A stretch of DNA of 10,804 nucleotides from CAYHZL01 sp964361075 (lineage in GTDB: Bacteria; Bacteroidota; Ignavibacteria; UBA10030; UBA8401): contig CAYHZL010000120.1 of NCBI GenBank assembly GCA_964361075.1, positions 1 through 10,804 on the forward strand, read 5' to 3'. The notes under the pieces are model-generated. The model saw nothing but the letters and a program-made list of their open reading frames with translations. It was not told where the DNA came from and did not search any database. Within the stretch, counting starts at the first letter, position 1. The number at the start of each line of letters is the position of its first letter. The position numbers and the translations under genes were made by a program. Of this stretch, positions 1 through 5,519 are shown one piece after another.

Positions 1-74
1 TGAGTAGCGCGTTCAATGCGCCTTCGGCGTATTTTTCTCAAAAAGAGTAACTCACGATGTGAGTTACTTAGGAG
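1..74. repeat. 74-bp direct repeat, copy 1
   Basis: This is the first of two copies of a 74-bp sequence; the second is at 160-233 and differs at one base (G at 56, A at 215). Each copy holds two hairpins. One has arms 16-22 and 26-32 around a TTC loop, with one G-T pair. The other has perfect 10-bp arms 46-55 and 59-68 around a 3-base loop. The window starts inside or at the edge of this copy, so its left boundary is unknown. No reading frame is supported here. Confidence 0.9.
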
Positions 75-107
75 ATGGCATCAGAAGAAAAATAAACGGT
101 AATTTAA

Positions 108-146
108 ACTCTGTGTAACTCTGTTTTCTCCGTGCCCTCTGTGTTG
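108..146. repeat. CTCTGTGT-rich intergenic fragment
   Basis: This stretch between the two 74-bp copies repeats the phrase CTCTGTGT (110-117 and 137-144) around a CTCCGTG core. From memory, similar CTCTGTG/CACAGAG-type sequences recur between genes in many unrelated bacteria, often as arms of long palindromes. Here only one arm is visible and no opposite arm was found nearby, so it looks like a half element. Recognition is by pattern only. Confidence 0.4.
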
Positions 147-159
147 AAAAAATTATACC

Positions 160-233
160 TGAGTAGCGCGTTCAATGCGCCTTCGGCGTATTTTTCTCAA
201 AAAGAGTAACTCACAATGTGAGTTACTTAGGAG
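160..233. repeat. 74-bp direct repeat, copy 2
   Basis: This copy matches 1-74 in 73 of 74 positions, in the same orientation, with start points 159 bp apart. It keeps both hairpins; the longer has arms 205-214 and 218-227. The flanks diverge immediately after GGAG at 230-233. It lies 43 bp past the stop codon of the minus-strand gene ending at 277, where its hairpin can act as a terminator. Confidence 0.9.
197..228 (-). terminator. Intrinsic terminator within repeat copy 2
   Basis: Read on the minus strand, a perfect 10-bp stem (AGTAACTCAC / GTGAGTTACT, loop of 3) is followed at once by CTTTTTG, a typical stem plus U-tract. It lies about 50 bases downstream of the stop codon at 277-279 and would end the minus-strand transcript of the DUF2459 gene. 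The same structure exists in copy 1. The stem is only moderately GC-rich, so efficiency is uncertain. Confidence 0.55.
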
Positions 234-276
234 TTACGAATCTTTTTACTTCAGGTATTCATCGGTTATTCATTTA

Positions 277-966
277 TCATTCATAGTGATTAAGTAATGC
301 GCTTTCAAATGGTGTCCATAGCGATGCTTTTAATCCGCTCTGTTTTAATCCCTCATTTGTCCATGTATTGCAAGTGTAAAAGAGATTAAATGTTCCTTTC
401 GCATCATAAAAGCAATCGTCGTTACCGTAACTAAGATTTTTTATGAGTATAAAATCTCCTTCACTGTTTTTCTGAAAACTATCCTCGATATAATGTACCA
501 TTCTTTTATATTGTTCGGCGCTGATGCTTATCTTTTTACAATATTCTTCTGCCGACATATGTTTATACAATGTAACATGCATAGCCGAGGTACTGAGGAA
601 GAAGAGCGCGTTAAATGCCGTGCTGAATTTTAGATCTGCCCATGTAGGAGTTTCCAAATAAAAATTCTTATCTCCCCAACCAAAAGCAATATAATTCATC
701 AGCGAGTCGTTGGAGATAGTGTGATCAACAGGTATCACCTCAGACCAATCTGTGTATCTGTTTCTTATCGGCAAGACCATATCTGTATGAACGCCATTCG
801 ACTGGATATAAATATCGATACCCGATGTTTTGTCTTCTTGAAAATTTTTATTAACGGGAATTGCGGAAAAAAGAAAAGCGAACAGGACGTACAAAACCAC
901 AATGCTAAAAAATCCGGTCGCTATCCGTAAAAAAAATCTCAAAATAATTTTTAATGGACGGTTCAT
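277..966 (-). CDS. DUF2459 / TIGR02117-like membrane-anchored protein
   Basis: The predicted protein has 229 aa. A basic N-terminus is followed by one hydrophobic segment at about residues 15-37, so it is probably anchored in the inner membrane with the rest outside the cytoplasm. The body matches my memory of the 'urease-region hypothetical' family (TIGR02117/DUF2459): SNGVHTDMVLP near residue 56, FGWGDKNFY near 95, and YTCNTWTNEGLKQSG near 197. H60 and C199 sit where NlpC/P60-like folds place catalytic residues, but the biochemical role is unknown. I chose ATG 964-966 because the upstream extension (to 1080) reads through a hairpin-rich intergenic site and lacks family similarity. No strong ribosome site is visible; ATCGGAATAAAAG lies upstream. 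It follows the attC-like site at 995-1113 and the hydrolase gene on the same strand. Confidence 0.8.
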   Translation of the reverse strand: MNRPLKIILRFFLRIATGFFSIVVLYVLFAFLFSAIPVNKNFQEDKTSGIDIYIQSNGVHTDMVLPIRNRYTDWSEVIPVDHTISNDSLMNYIAFGWGDKNFYLETPTWADLKFSTAFNALFFLSTSAMHVTLYKHMSAEEYCKKISISAEQYKRMVHYIEDSFQKNSEGDFILIKNLSYGNDDCFYDAKGTFNLFYTCNTWTNEGLKQSGLKASLWTPFESALLNHYE

Positions 967-994
967 TATTGTTCTTTTATTCCGATAACGTCTC

Positions 995-1113
995 GCCCAA
1001 CCCCGTTGCTGTTTAGTGGGTCCGTTGTTTTTGCTCCCGACGAAGTCGGGACGGCAAAAAACAATAGAGCGAACCGCCACTAGCGGAGAGCGTCGTGGTG
1101 CGGTGTGTTAGCT
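995..1113 (-). other. attC-like recombination site (candidate)
   Basis: Read on the minus strand, this 119-bp site begins with AGCTAAC, which contains the TAA stop of the hydrolase gene. It ends with GTTGGGC, an exact match to the integron core site GTTRRRY. Between them is a long imperfect hairpin: TAGTGG pairs with CCACTA (1014-1019 with 1077-1082), TTGTTTTTGC pairs with GCAAAAAACAA (1025-1034 with 1054-1064), and a 7-bp TCCCGAC/GTCGGGA stem (1035-1041 with 1045-1051) caps it. The length lies in the attC range, and the overlap of the first core with a stop codon is usual in cassettes. Against it: the first core has one mismatch to RYYYAAC, there is no integrase gene, and no second site was found. 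It may instead be an ordinary palindromic intergenic repeat. Confidence 0.35.
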
Positions 1114-1665
1114 GCCGTTGCCCGAAAGAATGCCAAAGTCAATCTCATTGACTTCCTTCGTCTTGGCAAACCATTCTCCCAAAACATTGTTATGGTGCGC
1201 GATAATCTGTGATGCCGACAGAAGTTCAGTGTCCCATGTGCTGTGAGCATCTTTTGCTAGGGTCACTTGGTAACCTAGGCTAAATGCCCGACGGCAAGTT
1301 GTATCCACGCAAAACTCAGTTTGTATTCCGGCGATGACAAGTCTCTTGATATCTCGAGATTCCAATTCGCTCTGAAGTTGGGTGTTATAGAAGGAATCGG
1401 GGGTACGCTTCTGAATCAAAATATCTTGGTCCGTTGGAGTGATGTCAGGATGAATGTGCCATCCTGAAGTGCCGTGCTCTAGTGGGTGTCCCGACCCTCC
1501 GCTGTGCTGAACATAGATAATCAGTATGGACGCAGCCCTTGCTCTGGCAATCAACTTGATTATCTGTGAGAGCAACTGCTTGGCTCCAGCGACTGGTGGT
1601 ATGATAACGCTTTGGAACACTCCAACCTGGATATCAATAATGATCAAGGCTATATTGTTTGCCAT
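1108..1665 (-). CDS. Isochorismatase-family cysteine hydrolase
   Basis: The 185-aa protein has the full length of a single-domain cysteine hydrolase of the isochorismatase / nicotinamidase superfamily. The expected triad is visible: D11 in the opening strand (IIIDIQVGVF), K86 in QKRTPDSF, and C119 in AGIQTEFCVDTTCRRA, followed by the usual GYQVTLAKDAHSTWD. The family hydrolyses C-N or vinyl-ether bonds in small substrates, and the actual substrate cannot be read from sequence. No signal peptide is seen, so it is likely cytosolic. ATG 1663-1665 lies 8 bp after the TAA of the small pntB-remnant frame and has no clear ribosome site, so re-initiation is plausible. Its stop codon lies inside an attC-like site. 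It looks somewhat richer in G and C than its neighbours, which would fit acquisition as a cassette; this is by eye. Confidence 0.85.
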   Translation of the reverse strand: MANNIALIIIDIQVGVFQSVIIPPVAGAKQLLSQIIKLIARARAASILIIYVQHSGGSGHPLEHGTSGWHIHPDITPTDQDILIQKRTPDSFYNTQLQSELESRDIKRLVIAGIQTEFCVDTTCRRAFSLGYQVTLAKDAHSTWDTELLSASQIIAHHNNVLGEWFAKTKEVNEIDFGILSGNGS

Positions 1666-1673
1666 AGATGGTG

Positions 1674-1805
1674 TTAATCAGTGGTAGAAGTTATCCGGGC
1701 AATGGCAGCTCCCTTCTTAAACTCTGCTACCAATTTCTGCAAAACATTTTTTGCATCACCAAAAAGCATCTTCGTGTTTGGTTCATTAATGCTGGCTGAT
1801 TTCAT
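1674..1805 (-). pseudogene. pntB 3'-end remnant in a 43-codon reading frame
   Basis: The frame starts at ATG 1803-1805 and ends at TAA 1674-1676. After six unrelated codons (MKSASI) it encodes NEPNTKMLFGDAKNVLQK, then LVAEFKK. This copies the last two dozen residues of the resident PntB with one change (E to K), then runs into a 12-residue tail, GAAIARITSTTD. The ATG overlaps the hicB stop as TAATG, so it could be translated by coupling. The encoded piece is only the end of the NADP-binding domain and cannot function alone as transhydrogenase. I treat it as a gene remnant; whether the peptide is made is unknown. At DNA level the match is 1713-1789 against 2286-2362. Confidence 0.8.
1713..1789. 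repeat. Direct repeat of pntB 3' end, distal copy
   Basis: This block aligns without gaps to 2286-2362, offset by 573 bp, in the same orientation. Within 1713-1786 I count 7 mismatches in 74 positions; the last three positions fade. The two copies exactly bracket hicA and hicB. Recombination between them would remove hicAB and leave one pntB end fused to the GAAIARITSTTD tail. Confidence 0.9.
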
Positions 1806-2026
1806 TACTGTGCCACTTGATATATCATTGGTCTATATCGTGGCGGAGGAATTGGTTTTTTATTTTTTTTTGCGGACTTCAACCATGCGTTTTTTGCAAT
1901 CAAAACTTCTTGCAGCGCTTCATCAGGGTTTTTTCCAAAAGCAGAACAAAATTTCAGATCCGGGATGTCAGCAATATAGCCGTCATCTTCATCGCTATAA
2001 AAAATATTGATGTGATAATCTTTCAT
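1805..2026 (-). CDS. hicB: HicB-family antitoxin
   Basis: The 73-aa protein shows the HicB (UPF0150) fold pattern: a YHINIFYSDEDDGYIADIPDL strand region (FYxDEDDGYIADIPDL), then AFGKNPDEALQEVLIAKNAWLKSAKKNKKPIPPPRY. This is the short form, without an obvious C-terminal HTH or ribbon-helix-helix extension. By family knowledge it binds and neutralises HicA and may autoregulate. I chose ATG 2024-2026: it overlaps the hicA stop as TGATG, with GGAGG (2033-2037 on the plus strand as CCTCC) a few bases upstream. A GTG at 2027-2029 is an alternative one codon earlier. Its own stop overlaps the next ATG as TAATG. The toxin-first order is usual for hicAB. The pair lies between two copies of the pntB 3' end. 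Confidence 0.88.
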   Translation of the reverse strand: MKDYHINIFYSDEDDGYIADIPDLKFCSAFGKNPDEALQEVLIAKNAWLKSAKKNKKPIPPPRYRPMIYQVAQ

Positions 2027-2277
2027 CACTCTTCCTCCAATTTCAAATTGTATTTTTCAACCAAAGATAAAAACTGTTTTATCTGATATGGTTTAGCCTT
2101 GCCTTTATCATTTTGGATATTAACGAGTTCCGGAATTTCCGCACGAACATAGATATGATGACTTCCTTGAACTCTATCTAAGTGAAAGTTAAATCCTTCA
2201 ATAACCTTTTGCAAGTCTTCGAAACGAATATTATTTCGAGTTAAAAGAATTTTTTGAAATAATTTTCTTCGTTTCAT
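2026..2277 (-). CDS. hicA: HicA-family mRNA interferase toxin
   Basis: The 83-aa protein has the signature of a type II HicA toxin, a double-stranded-RNA-binding-domain-like ribonuclease that cleaves mRNA and is blocked by HicB. Visible features are RFEDLQKVIEGFNFHLDRVQGSHHIYV, with the catalytic histidine in GSH (H40), and the downstream VNIQNDKGKAKPYQIKQFLSLVEKY segment. Family members are usually 60-90 aa, so it appears complete and its key histidine is intact. It starts only 2 bases after the pntB stop (TAG-AA-ATG), so it is probably translated from the pnt transcript, with an AAGAAG stretch inside pntB as a weak ribosome site. It overlaps hicB by one base. No separate promoter was identified. 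Physical linkage to a housekeeping operon is unusual. Confidence 0.9.
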   Translation of the reverse strand: MKRRKLFQKILLTRNNIRFEDLQKVIEGFNFHLDRVQGSHHIYVRAEIPELVNIQNDKGKAKPYQIKQFLSLVEKYNLKLEEE

Positions 2278-2279
2278 TT

Positions 2280-3659
2280 CTAATTCTTCTTAAACTCTGC
2301 TACCAATTCCTGCAACACATTTTTTGCATCGCCAAAAAGCATCTTTGTATTCGGCTCATAAAAAAGTGGATTTTCAATTCCCGCAAAACCGGTTGCCATC
2401 GAACGCTTCATCACGATAACTGTACCCGCCTTATCAACATCAATGATCGGCATTCCATAGATCGGGCTTCCTTTGTCTGTTCGCGCTGCCGGATTCACAA
2501 CATCGTTCGCGCCGATTACGATACAGACATCAACAGTATCCATCGACGGATTGATGATGTCCATTTCCAATAATTGATCGTACGAAACATTTGCCTCCGC
2601 AAGCAGTACGTTCATGTGCCCCGGCATTCTTCCTGCTACAGGATGAATTGCATACTCTACTTTTATTCCGCGTTTTTCGAGCGCATCACTTAATTCACGA
2701 ACTGTATGCTGCGCCTGCGCAACTGCCATTCCATAACCCGGAACTATGACAACTCGATCGGCTTGTTCAAGAACGAACTTTGCATCTTCAACACTGAACC
2801 GGTTAATCGGTCTTTCATCTGCAAGTGTTGTTGTATCAACTTGCGGTGAACCGACAGCGCCGAAGAGAACATTCGCAAATGAACGATTCATTGCTTTACT
2901 CATGACGATTGAAAGAATAAATCCTGAAGAACCATCCAACGAACCGGCAATGATCAACACTTTGTTGTCGATCGCAAAACCTGTTGCCGCCGCAGCTAAA
3001 CCTGCGTACGAATTCATCAACGAAATAACCACCGGCATATCCGCGCCGCCAATCGGCAGCACGATAAAAATTCCGATAATGAAAGAAAGAGTAATCATCG
3101 TATAAAAAATTGTTACATCGTACGGGAAAAAAATAAGATAGACGAACATCCCAACTGTAAAAATAAATAAAGAAATGTTAATGATGTTTTGTCCTTTGAA
3201 TGTCATCGGAGCGCTCTTAATTAAGCCTTGCAATTTTCCGAATGCCATTAAACTTCCTGTAACAGTAAGCGCTCCGAACAATACTTCAAAACCAAGCGCA
3301 CTCATTAAGCCACTATTGATCTCACCGAGCGCTCCTTTTTCGATATACTCATTGATACCAACAAGCACTGCGGCAAGCGCACCAAATGCGTGCGACAATG
3401 CAATTCGTTGCGGCATCGCGGTCATCGGCATGAAGACAGACATCGCCGCGCCAATAATTGAACCAATCACCATACCGTAAATAATCCATTCCCATGTAAA
3501 AATTTTTTGACCGACTAATGTACCGACAACTGCCAACAACATTCCGACTTCCGCCATGTGCATTCCGCGACGCGCAGACTCGGGATGGCTGAGACCTTTG
3601 AGTCCCATAATAAAAAGTACCGATGAAATGAGATAGACAAGTTCCATTGTATAATTCAC
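2280..3659 (-). CDS. pntB: NAD(P) transhydrogenase subunit beta
   Basis: The 459-aa protein is the beta subunit of proton-translocating transhydrogenase, which couples hydride transfer from NADH to NADP+ to proton entry and so supplies NADPH. The first two thirds are membrane segments, including MGLKGLSHPESARRG near residue 18 and SLMNSYAGLAAAATGF near 213. From about residue 290 follows the NADP-binding domain III, with VPGYGMAVAQAQ (307), HPVAGRMPGHMNVLLAEA (339), GANDVVNPAA (383) and MKRSMATGFAGIENPLF (417). All expected motifs are intact and the length is normal. GTG 3657-3659 overlaps the pntAB stop and has GGAG 8 bases upstream. ATG 3645-3647 is an alternative but lies about 20 bases from that site. 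The 3' end is duplicated at 1713-1789, and hicA begins 2 bases after the stop. Confidence 0.97.
   Translation of the reverse strand: MNYTMELVYLISSVLFIMGLKGLSHPESARRGMHMAEVGMLLAVVGTLVGQKIFTWEWIIYGMVIGSIIGAAMSVFMPMTAMPQRIALSHAFGALAAVLVGINEYIEKGALGEINSGLMSALGFEVLFGALTVTGSLMAFGKLQGLIKSAPMTFKGQNIINISLFIFTVGMFVYLIFFPYDVTIFYTMITLSFIIGIFIVLPIGGADMPVVISLMNSYAGLAAAATGFAIDNKVLIIAGSLDGSSGFILSIVMSKAMNRSFANVLFGAVGSPQVDTTTLADERPINRFSVEDAKFVLEQADRVVIVPGYGMAVAQAQHTVRELSDALEKRGIKVEYAIHPVAGRMPGHMNVLLAEANVSYDQLLEMDIINPSMDTVDVCIVIGANDVVNPAARTDKGSPIYGMPIIDVDKAGTVIVMKRSMATGFAGIENPLFYEPNTKMLFGDAKNVLQELVAEFKKN
2286..2362. repeat. Direct repeat of pntB 3' end, resident copy
   Basis: This is the last ~25 codons of the intact pntB and the partner of 1713-1789. 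Both copies keep the same reading frame. In coding terms the differences are GAG/GAA, CCG/CCA, AAT/AAC, ACA/ACG, GGC/GGT and GTG/GTT (all synonymous) plus GAA/AAA (Glu/Lys). Confidence 0.9.
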
Positions 3660-3937
3660 GACTTCTTCTCCTTCCGTTTAAACATCTTCAACATACGTTC
3701 AGTGATCAGAAAGCCGCCGACGACATTGATGGATGCGGCTGTTACAGCAACGAATCCGAGAATTTGTGCTGTGTGATGACTGCTTCCTGCAGCAACCAAC
3801 GAACCGACAAGCGAAATACCGGAGATTGCATTCGTTGCAGACATCAGCGGCGTATGCAACGTTGGTGTAACTTTTTTGATGATCTCAAAGCCGACAAAGC
3901 CGGCAAGTATGAGAATGTAGATGAGTTCTATTTGCAT
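3656..3937 (-). CDS. pntAB: NAD(P) transhydrogenase subunit alpha, part 2
   Basis: This 93-aa hydrophobic protein corresponds to the C-terminal membrane part of a fused PntA, here a separate gene as in many bacteria with the three-subunit enzyme. It shows about three membrane segments and the conserved phrases VTPTLHTPLMSATNAISG (residues 23-40) and ASINVVGGFLITERMLKMF (68-86), followed by a basic tail. It forms part of the proton channel domain II with PntB. The ATG at 3935-3937 has AGGAG six bases upstream. Its stop overlaps the pntB GTG start, so the two are translationally coupled. It is separated from pntAA by 121 bp holding an imperfect palindrome. Confidence 0.96.
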   Translation of the reverse strand: MQIELIYILILAGFVGFEIIKKVTPTLHTPLMSATNAISGISLVGSLVAAGSSHHTAQILGFVAVTAASINVVGGFLITERMLKMFKRKEKKS

Positions 3938-3967
3938 TGCTTCTCCTGCTAATAAGTTAGATGGAAG

Positions 3968-4038
3968 ATGTTAGAAGGTAGATGTGAAAAATATTTCATT
4001 GTAACTTTTACCATTTTACTTCTACCTCTTCCAACAAT
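3968..4038. repeat. Imperfect palindrome between pntAA and pntAB
   Basis: TGTTAGAAGGTAGATGTGAAAA (about 3969-3990) faces a near-complement at 4014-4036, with a two-base bulge and a few mismatches, around a 23-base AT-rich centre. It fills most of the gap between two genes of one operon. There is no clear U-tract on the minus strand, so a complete terminator is unlikely; RNA processing or partial attenuation are possibilities. The TTAGAAGGTAGATG phrase looks like a dispersed repeat. Confidence 0.45.
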
Positions 4039-4058
4039 ATTTTTCTTGTAAACTTTAG

Positions 4059-5186
4059 TTATTTCTTTGGTGCAAATGTTGGATGAACAATATTTCCGCC
4101 ATGCGTCAACAAACAACCTTTGACAATATCGTCATCAAGTTTCAATTCAAATTCTTTTGTTTCTTTATTCCAAAATTCATCGAGAAGATTATAGATATTG
4201 TTCGAATACATTTGGCTTGCATTCATTGCAACACGTGCCGGCATATTGGTGATGCCGATAATCTTCACGCCTTTTTTGTCAACAATTTTTCCCGGAACTG
4301 CGCCTTCAACATTTCCGCCTGTATCAATTGCAAGATCAACAACCACACTTCCCGGCTTCATGGCATCAACCATATCTTTCGTAATAATGATTGGCGCTTT
4401 GCGTCCGAACACTTGTGCTGTTGTGATAACAACATCTGCTTGCGCACAATATTGTTTCATCACGTCGCGTTGTTTCTTCAATTGCTCTTCGGTCAACGCC
4501 TTTGCATAACCATCTTTTGTTTGACCTGTTTCGCCGAGATCAACTTCAACAAATTTGGCACCGAGCGAAAGAACATCATTCTTCGCAATCGGTCGTGTAT
4601 CGAACGCATCTACTTTTGCGCCAAGACGTTTTGCCGTTGCGATCGCCTGCAGCCCGGCAACACCTGCACCGATGATAAAAACTTTCGACGGTTGAATTGT
4701 TCCTGCCGGCGTCATCATCATCGGAAATATTTTTTGAATATTATTTGCCGCAACAAGCACTGCTGCATAGCCTGCCAAACTTGCCTGCGAACTGAGCGCA
4801 TCCATTTTTTGCGCGCGTGTTGAACGCGGAATCATCTCCATTGAAATCGCAGAAATTTTTTGCTTCGCAAATGCGGCAAGTAATTCCTTTTCGTTAAACG
4901 GATCAAGATAGCTGATATGAATAGAATTTTTTTTCAGTGAAGAAAGTTCCTTCACGTCCGGTTTGCGCAATCGAAGTACGATAGTGCCCGACGCTAATAA
5001 CTTTTTACGGTTAGCCACGATAGACGCTCCGGCTTTTTTGTACTCTTCATCCGAAATGCCAAGCGTGGCGCCAAGCCCGGCTTCAACGGAAACCTTTGCA
5101 CCTTTCTTCACAAGTTTCTCGACATTCAGCGGCAGCATCGAAACGCGCAGTTCAGACTTCTCTTCTTTTGGAATTGAAATATTCAT
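4059..5186 (-). CDS. pntAA: NAD(P) transhydrogenase subunit alpha, part 1
   Basis: The 375-aa soluble protein is domain I of the transhydrogenase, which binds NAD(H) and passes hydride to domain III of PntB. It resembles the alanine dehydrogenase fold. Visible features are the opening IPKEEKSELRVSMLP, the loop PRSTRAQKMDALSSQASLAGY (120-140) that carries the conserved Arg and Gln near nicotinamide, and the Rossmann motif GAGVAGLQAIATAKRLGA (173-190) ending in DAFDTRP. VVVDLAIDTGGNVE lies near 281. There is no membrane segment, as expected for the split form. ATG 5184-5186 is the natural family start, although no Shine-Dalgarno sequence is visible. It is the first gene of the minus-strand run, with its promoter expected in 5187-5308. 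Confidence 0.96.
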   Translation of the reverse strand: MNISIPKEEKSELRVSMLPLNVEKLVKKGAKVSVEAGLGATLGISDEEYKKAGASIVANRKKLLASGTIVLRLRKPDVKELSSLKKNSIHISYLDPFNEKELLAAFAKQKISAISMEMIPRSTRAQKMDALSSQASLAGYAAVLVAANNIQKIFPMMMTPAGTIQPSKVFIIGAGVAGLQAIATAKRLGAKVDAFDTRPIAKNDVLSLGAKFVEVDLGETGQTKDGYAKALTEEQLKKQRDVMKQYCAQADVVITTAQVFGRKAPIIITKDMVDAMKPGSVVVDLAIDTGGNVEGAVPGKIVDKKGVKIIGITNMPARVAMNASQMYSNNIYNLLDEFWNKETKEFELKLDDDIVKGCLLTHGGNIVHPTFAPKK

Positions 5187-5308
5187 AGGTAATACGGAAT
5201 GTTTGAATTACATACAGTGAATTATTTTTCGTGTTAAATATACTCTTTTTCTTCCCAAAAAAACACTGATTGTATTTACGGCAGCAGACATCTTTGATAC
5301 GGCTTCTA
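5187..5308 (-). promoter_or_regulatory. Upstream region of the pnt operon
   Basis: This AT-rich stretch lies directly before pntAA and is the only place for the operon promoter before the palindromic element. On the minus strand, TATATTTAAC (around 5231-5240) is a possible -10 sequence, preceded by a T-rich run (TTTTTTTGGG). Spacing and the -35 match are poor under both the usual and the Bacteroidota consensus, so no exact promoter is claimed. No gene is seen. Confidence 0.25.
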
Positions 5309-5311
5309 TAT

Positions 5312-5450
5312 GGGCATCTCTAAAAACCTAAAAAAAATTGTCATTGCGAGCCGTTCTTTGGCGAAGCAATCTCGTTTTTTCTTTTTAATTGAAAGATTGC
5401 TTCGGTCGCTTCGCTCCCTCGCAATGACGACGATGTTTTTAGAGATGCCC
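5312..5450. mobile_element. 139-bp MITE-like palindromic element, copy 1
   Basis: The element has perfect terminal inverted repeats GGGCATCTCTAAAAAC / GTTTTTAGAGATGCCC (5312-5327 and 5435-5450); pairing extends 3 bases further out on each side. Nested inside are GTCATTGCGAG / CTCGCAATGAC (5340-5350 and 5418-5428) and CGAAGCAATCT / AGATTGCTTCG (5362-5372 and 5394-5404). It carries no protein gene, so it would need a transposase in trans. The flanks show TA/AT dinucleotides, compatible with TA-target insertion. Copy 2 (7951-8089) is the same length, with two substitutions and two single-base indels. The CATTGCGAG...CTCGCAATG core resembles palindromic repeats seen in many bacterial genomes. Confidence 0.75.
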
Positions 5451-5452
5451 AT

Positions 5453-5493
5453 AAAAAAAATCCCCGTTGCGATTTTTTCACATTGGGGATTTT
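5453..5493 (-). terminator. Intrinsic terminator of the lipoprotein gene
   Basis: On the minus strand AAAATCCCC pairs with GGGGATTTT (arms 5485-5493 and 5457-5465) and is followed by TTTTAT, about 27 bases after the stop at 5520. The opposite strand also has a T-rich tail (TTTCTTTTTT), so it may work in both directions. The palindromic element begins directly beyond it. Confidence 0.7.
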
Positions 5494-5519
5494 CTTTTTT
5501 CAATTATTCATTCTTAATT

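Noticed and set aside
1..233. CRISPR array from the repeated units at the left edge
   Set aside because: There are only two copies of a 74-bp sequence with an 85-bp gap, no further units and no cas genes; the repeat is a hairpin/terminator type.
967..1080. N-terminal extension of the DUF2459 gene to an ATG at 1080
   Set aside because: The extra 38 codons run through the hairpin of the attC-like site, and the membrane anchor starts naturally at ATG 966.
1681..2010. 109-codon plus-strand frame opposite hicB and the pntB remnant
   Set aside because: It is antisense to clearly recognisable hicB and PntB coding sequence and resembles no protein.
4083..4823. 246-codon plus-strand frame opposite pntAA
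   Set aside because: Its composition is rich in Cys, His, Asn and Phe, typical of an antisense shadow; pntAA on the other strand is unmistakable.
5306..5503. 65-codon minus-strand reading frame (and the matching plus frame) across the first palindromic element
   Set aside because: It is produced by the element's inverted repeats and homopolymers; there is no ribosome site, no protein-like composition and no continuation in copy 2.
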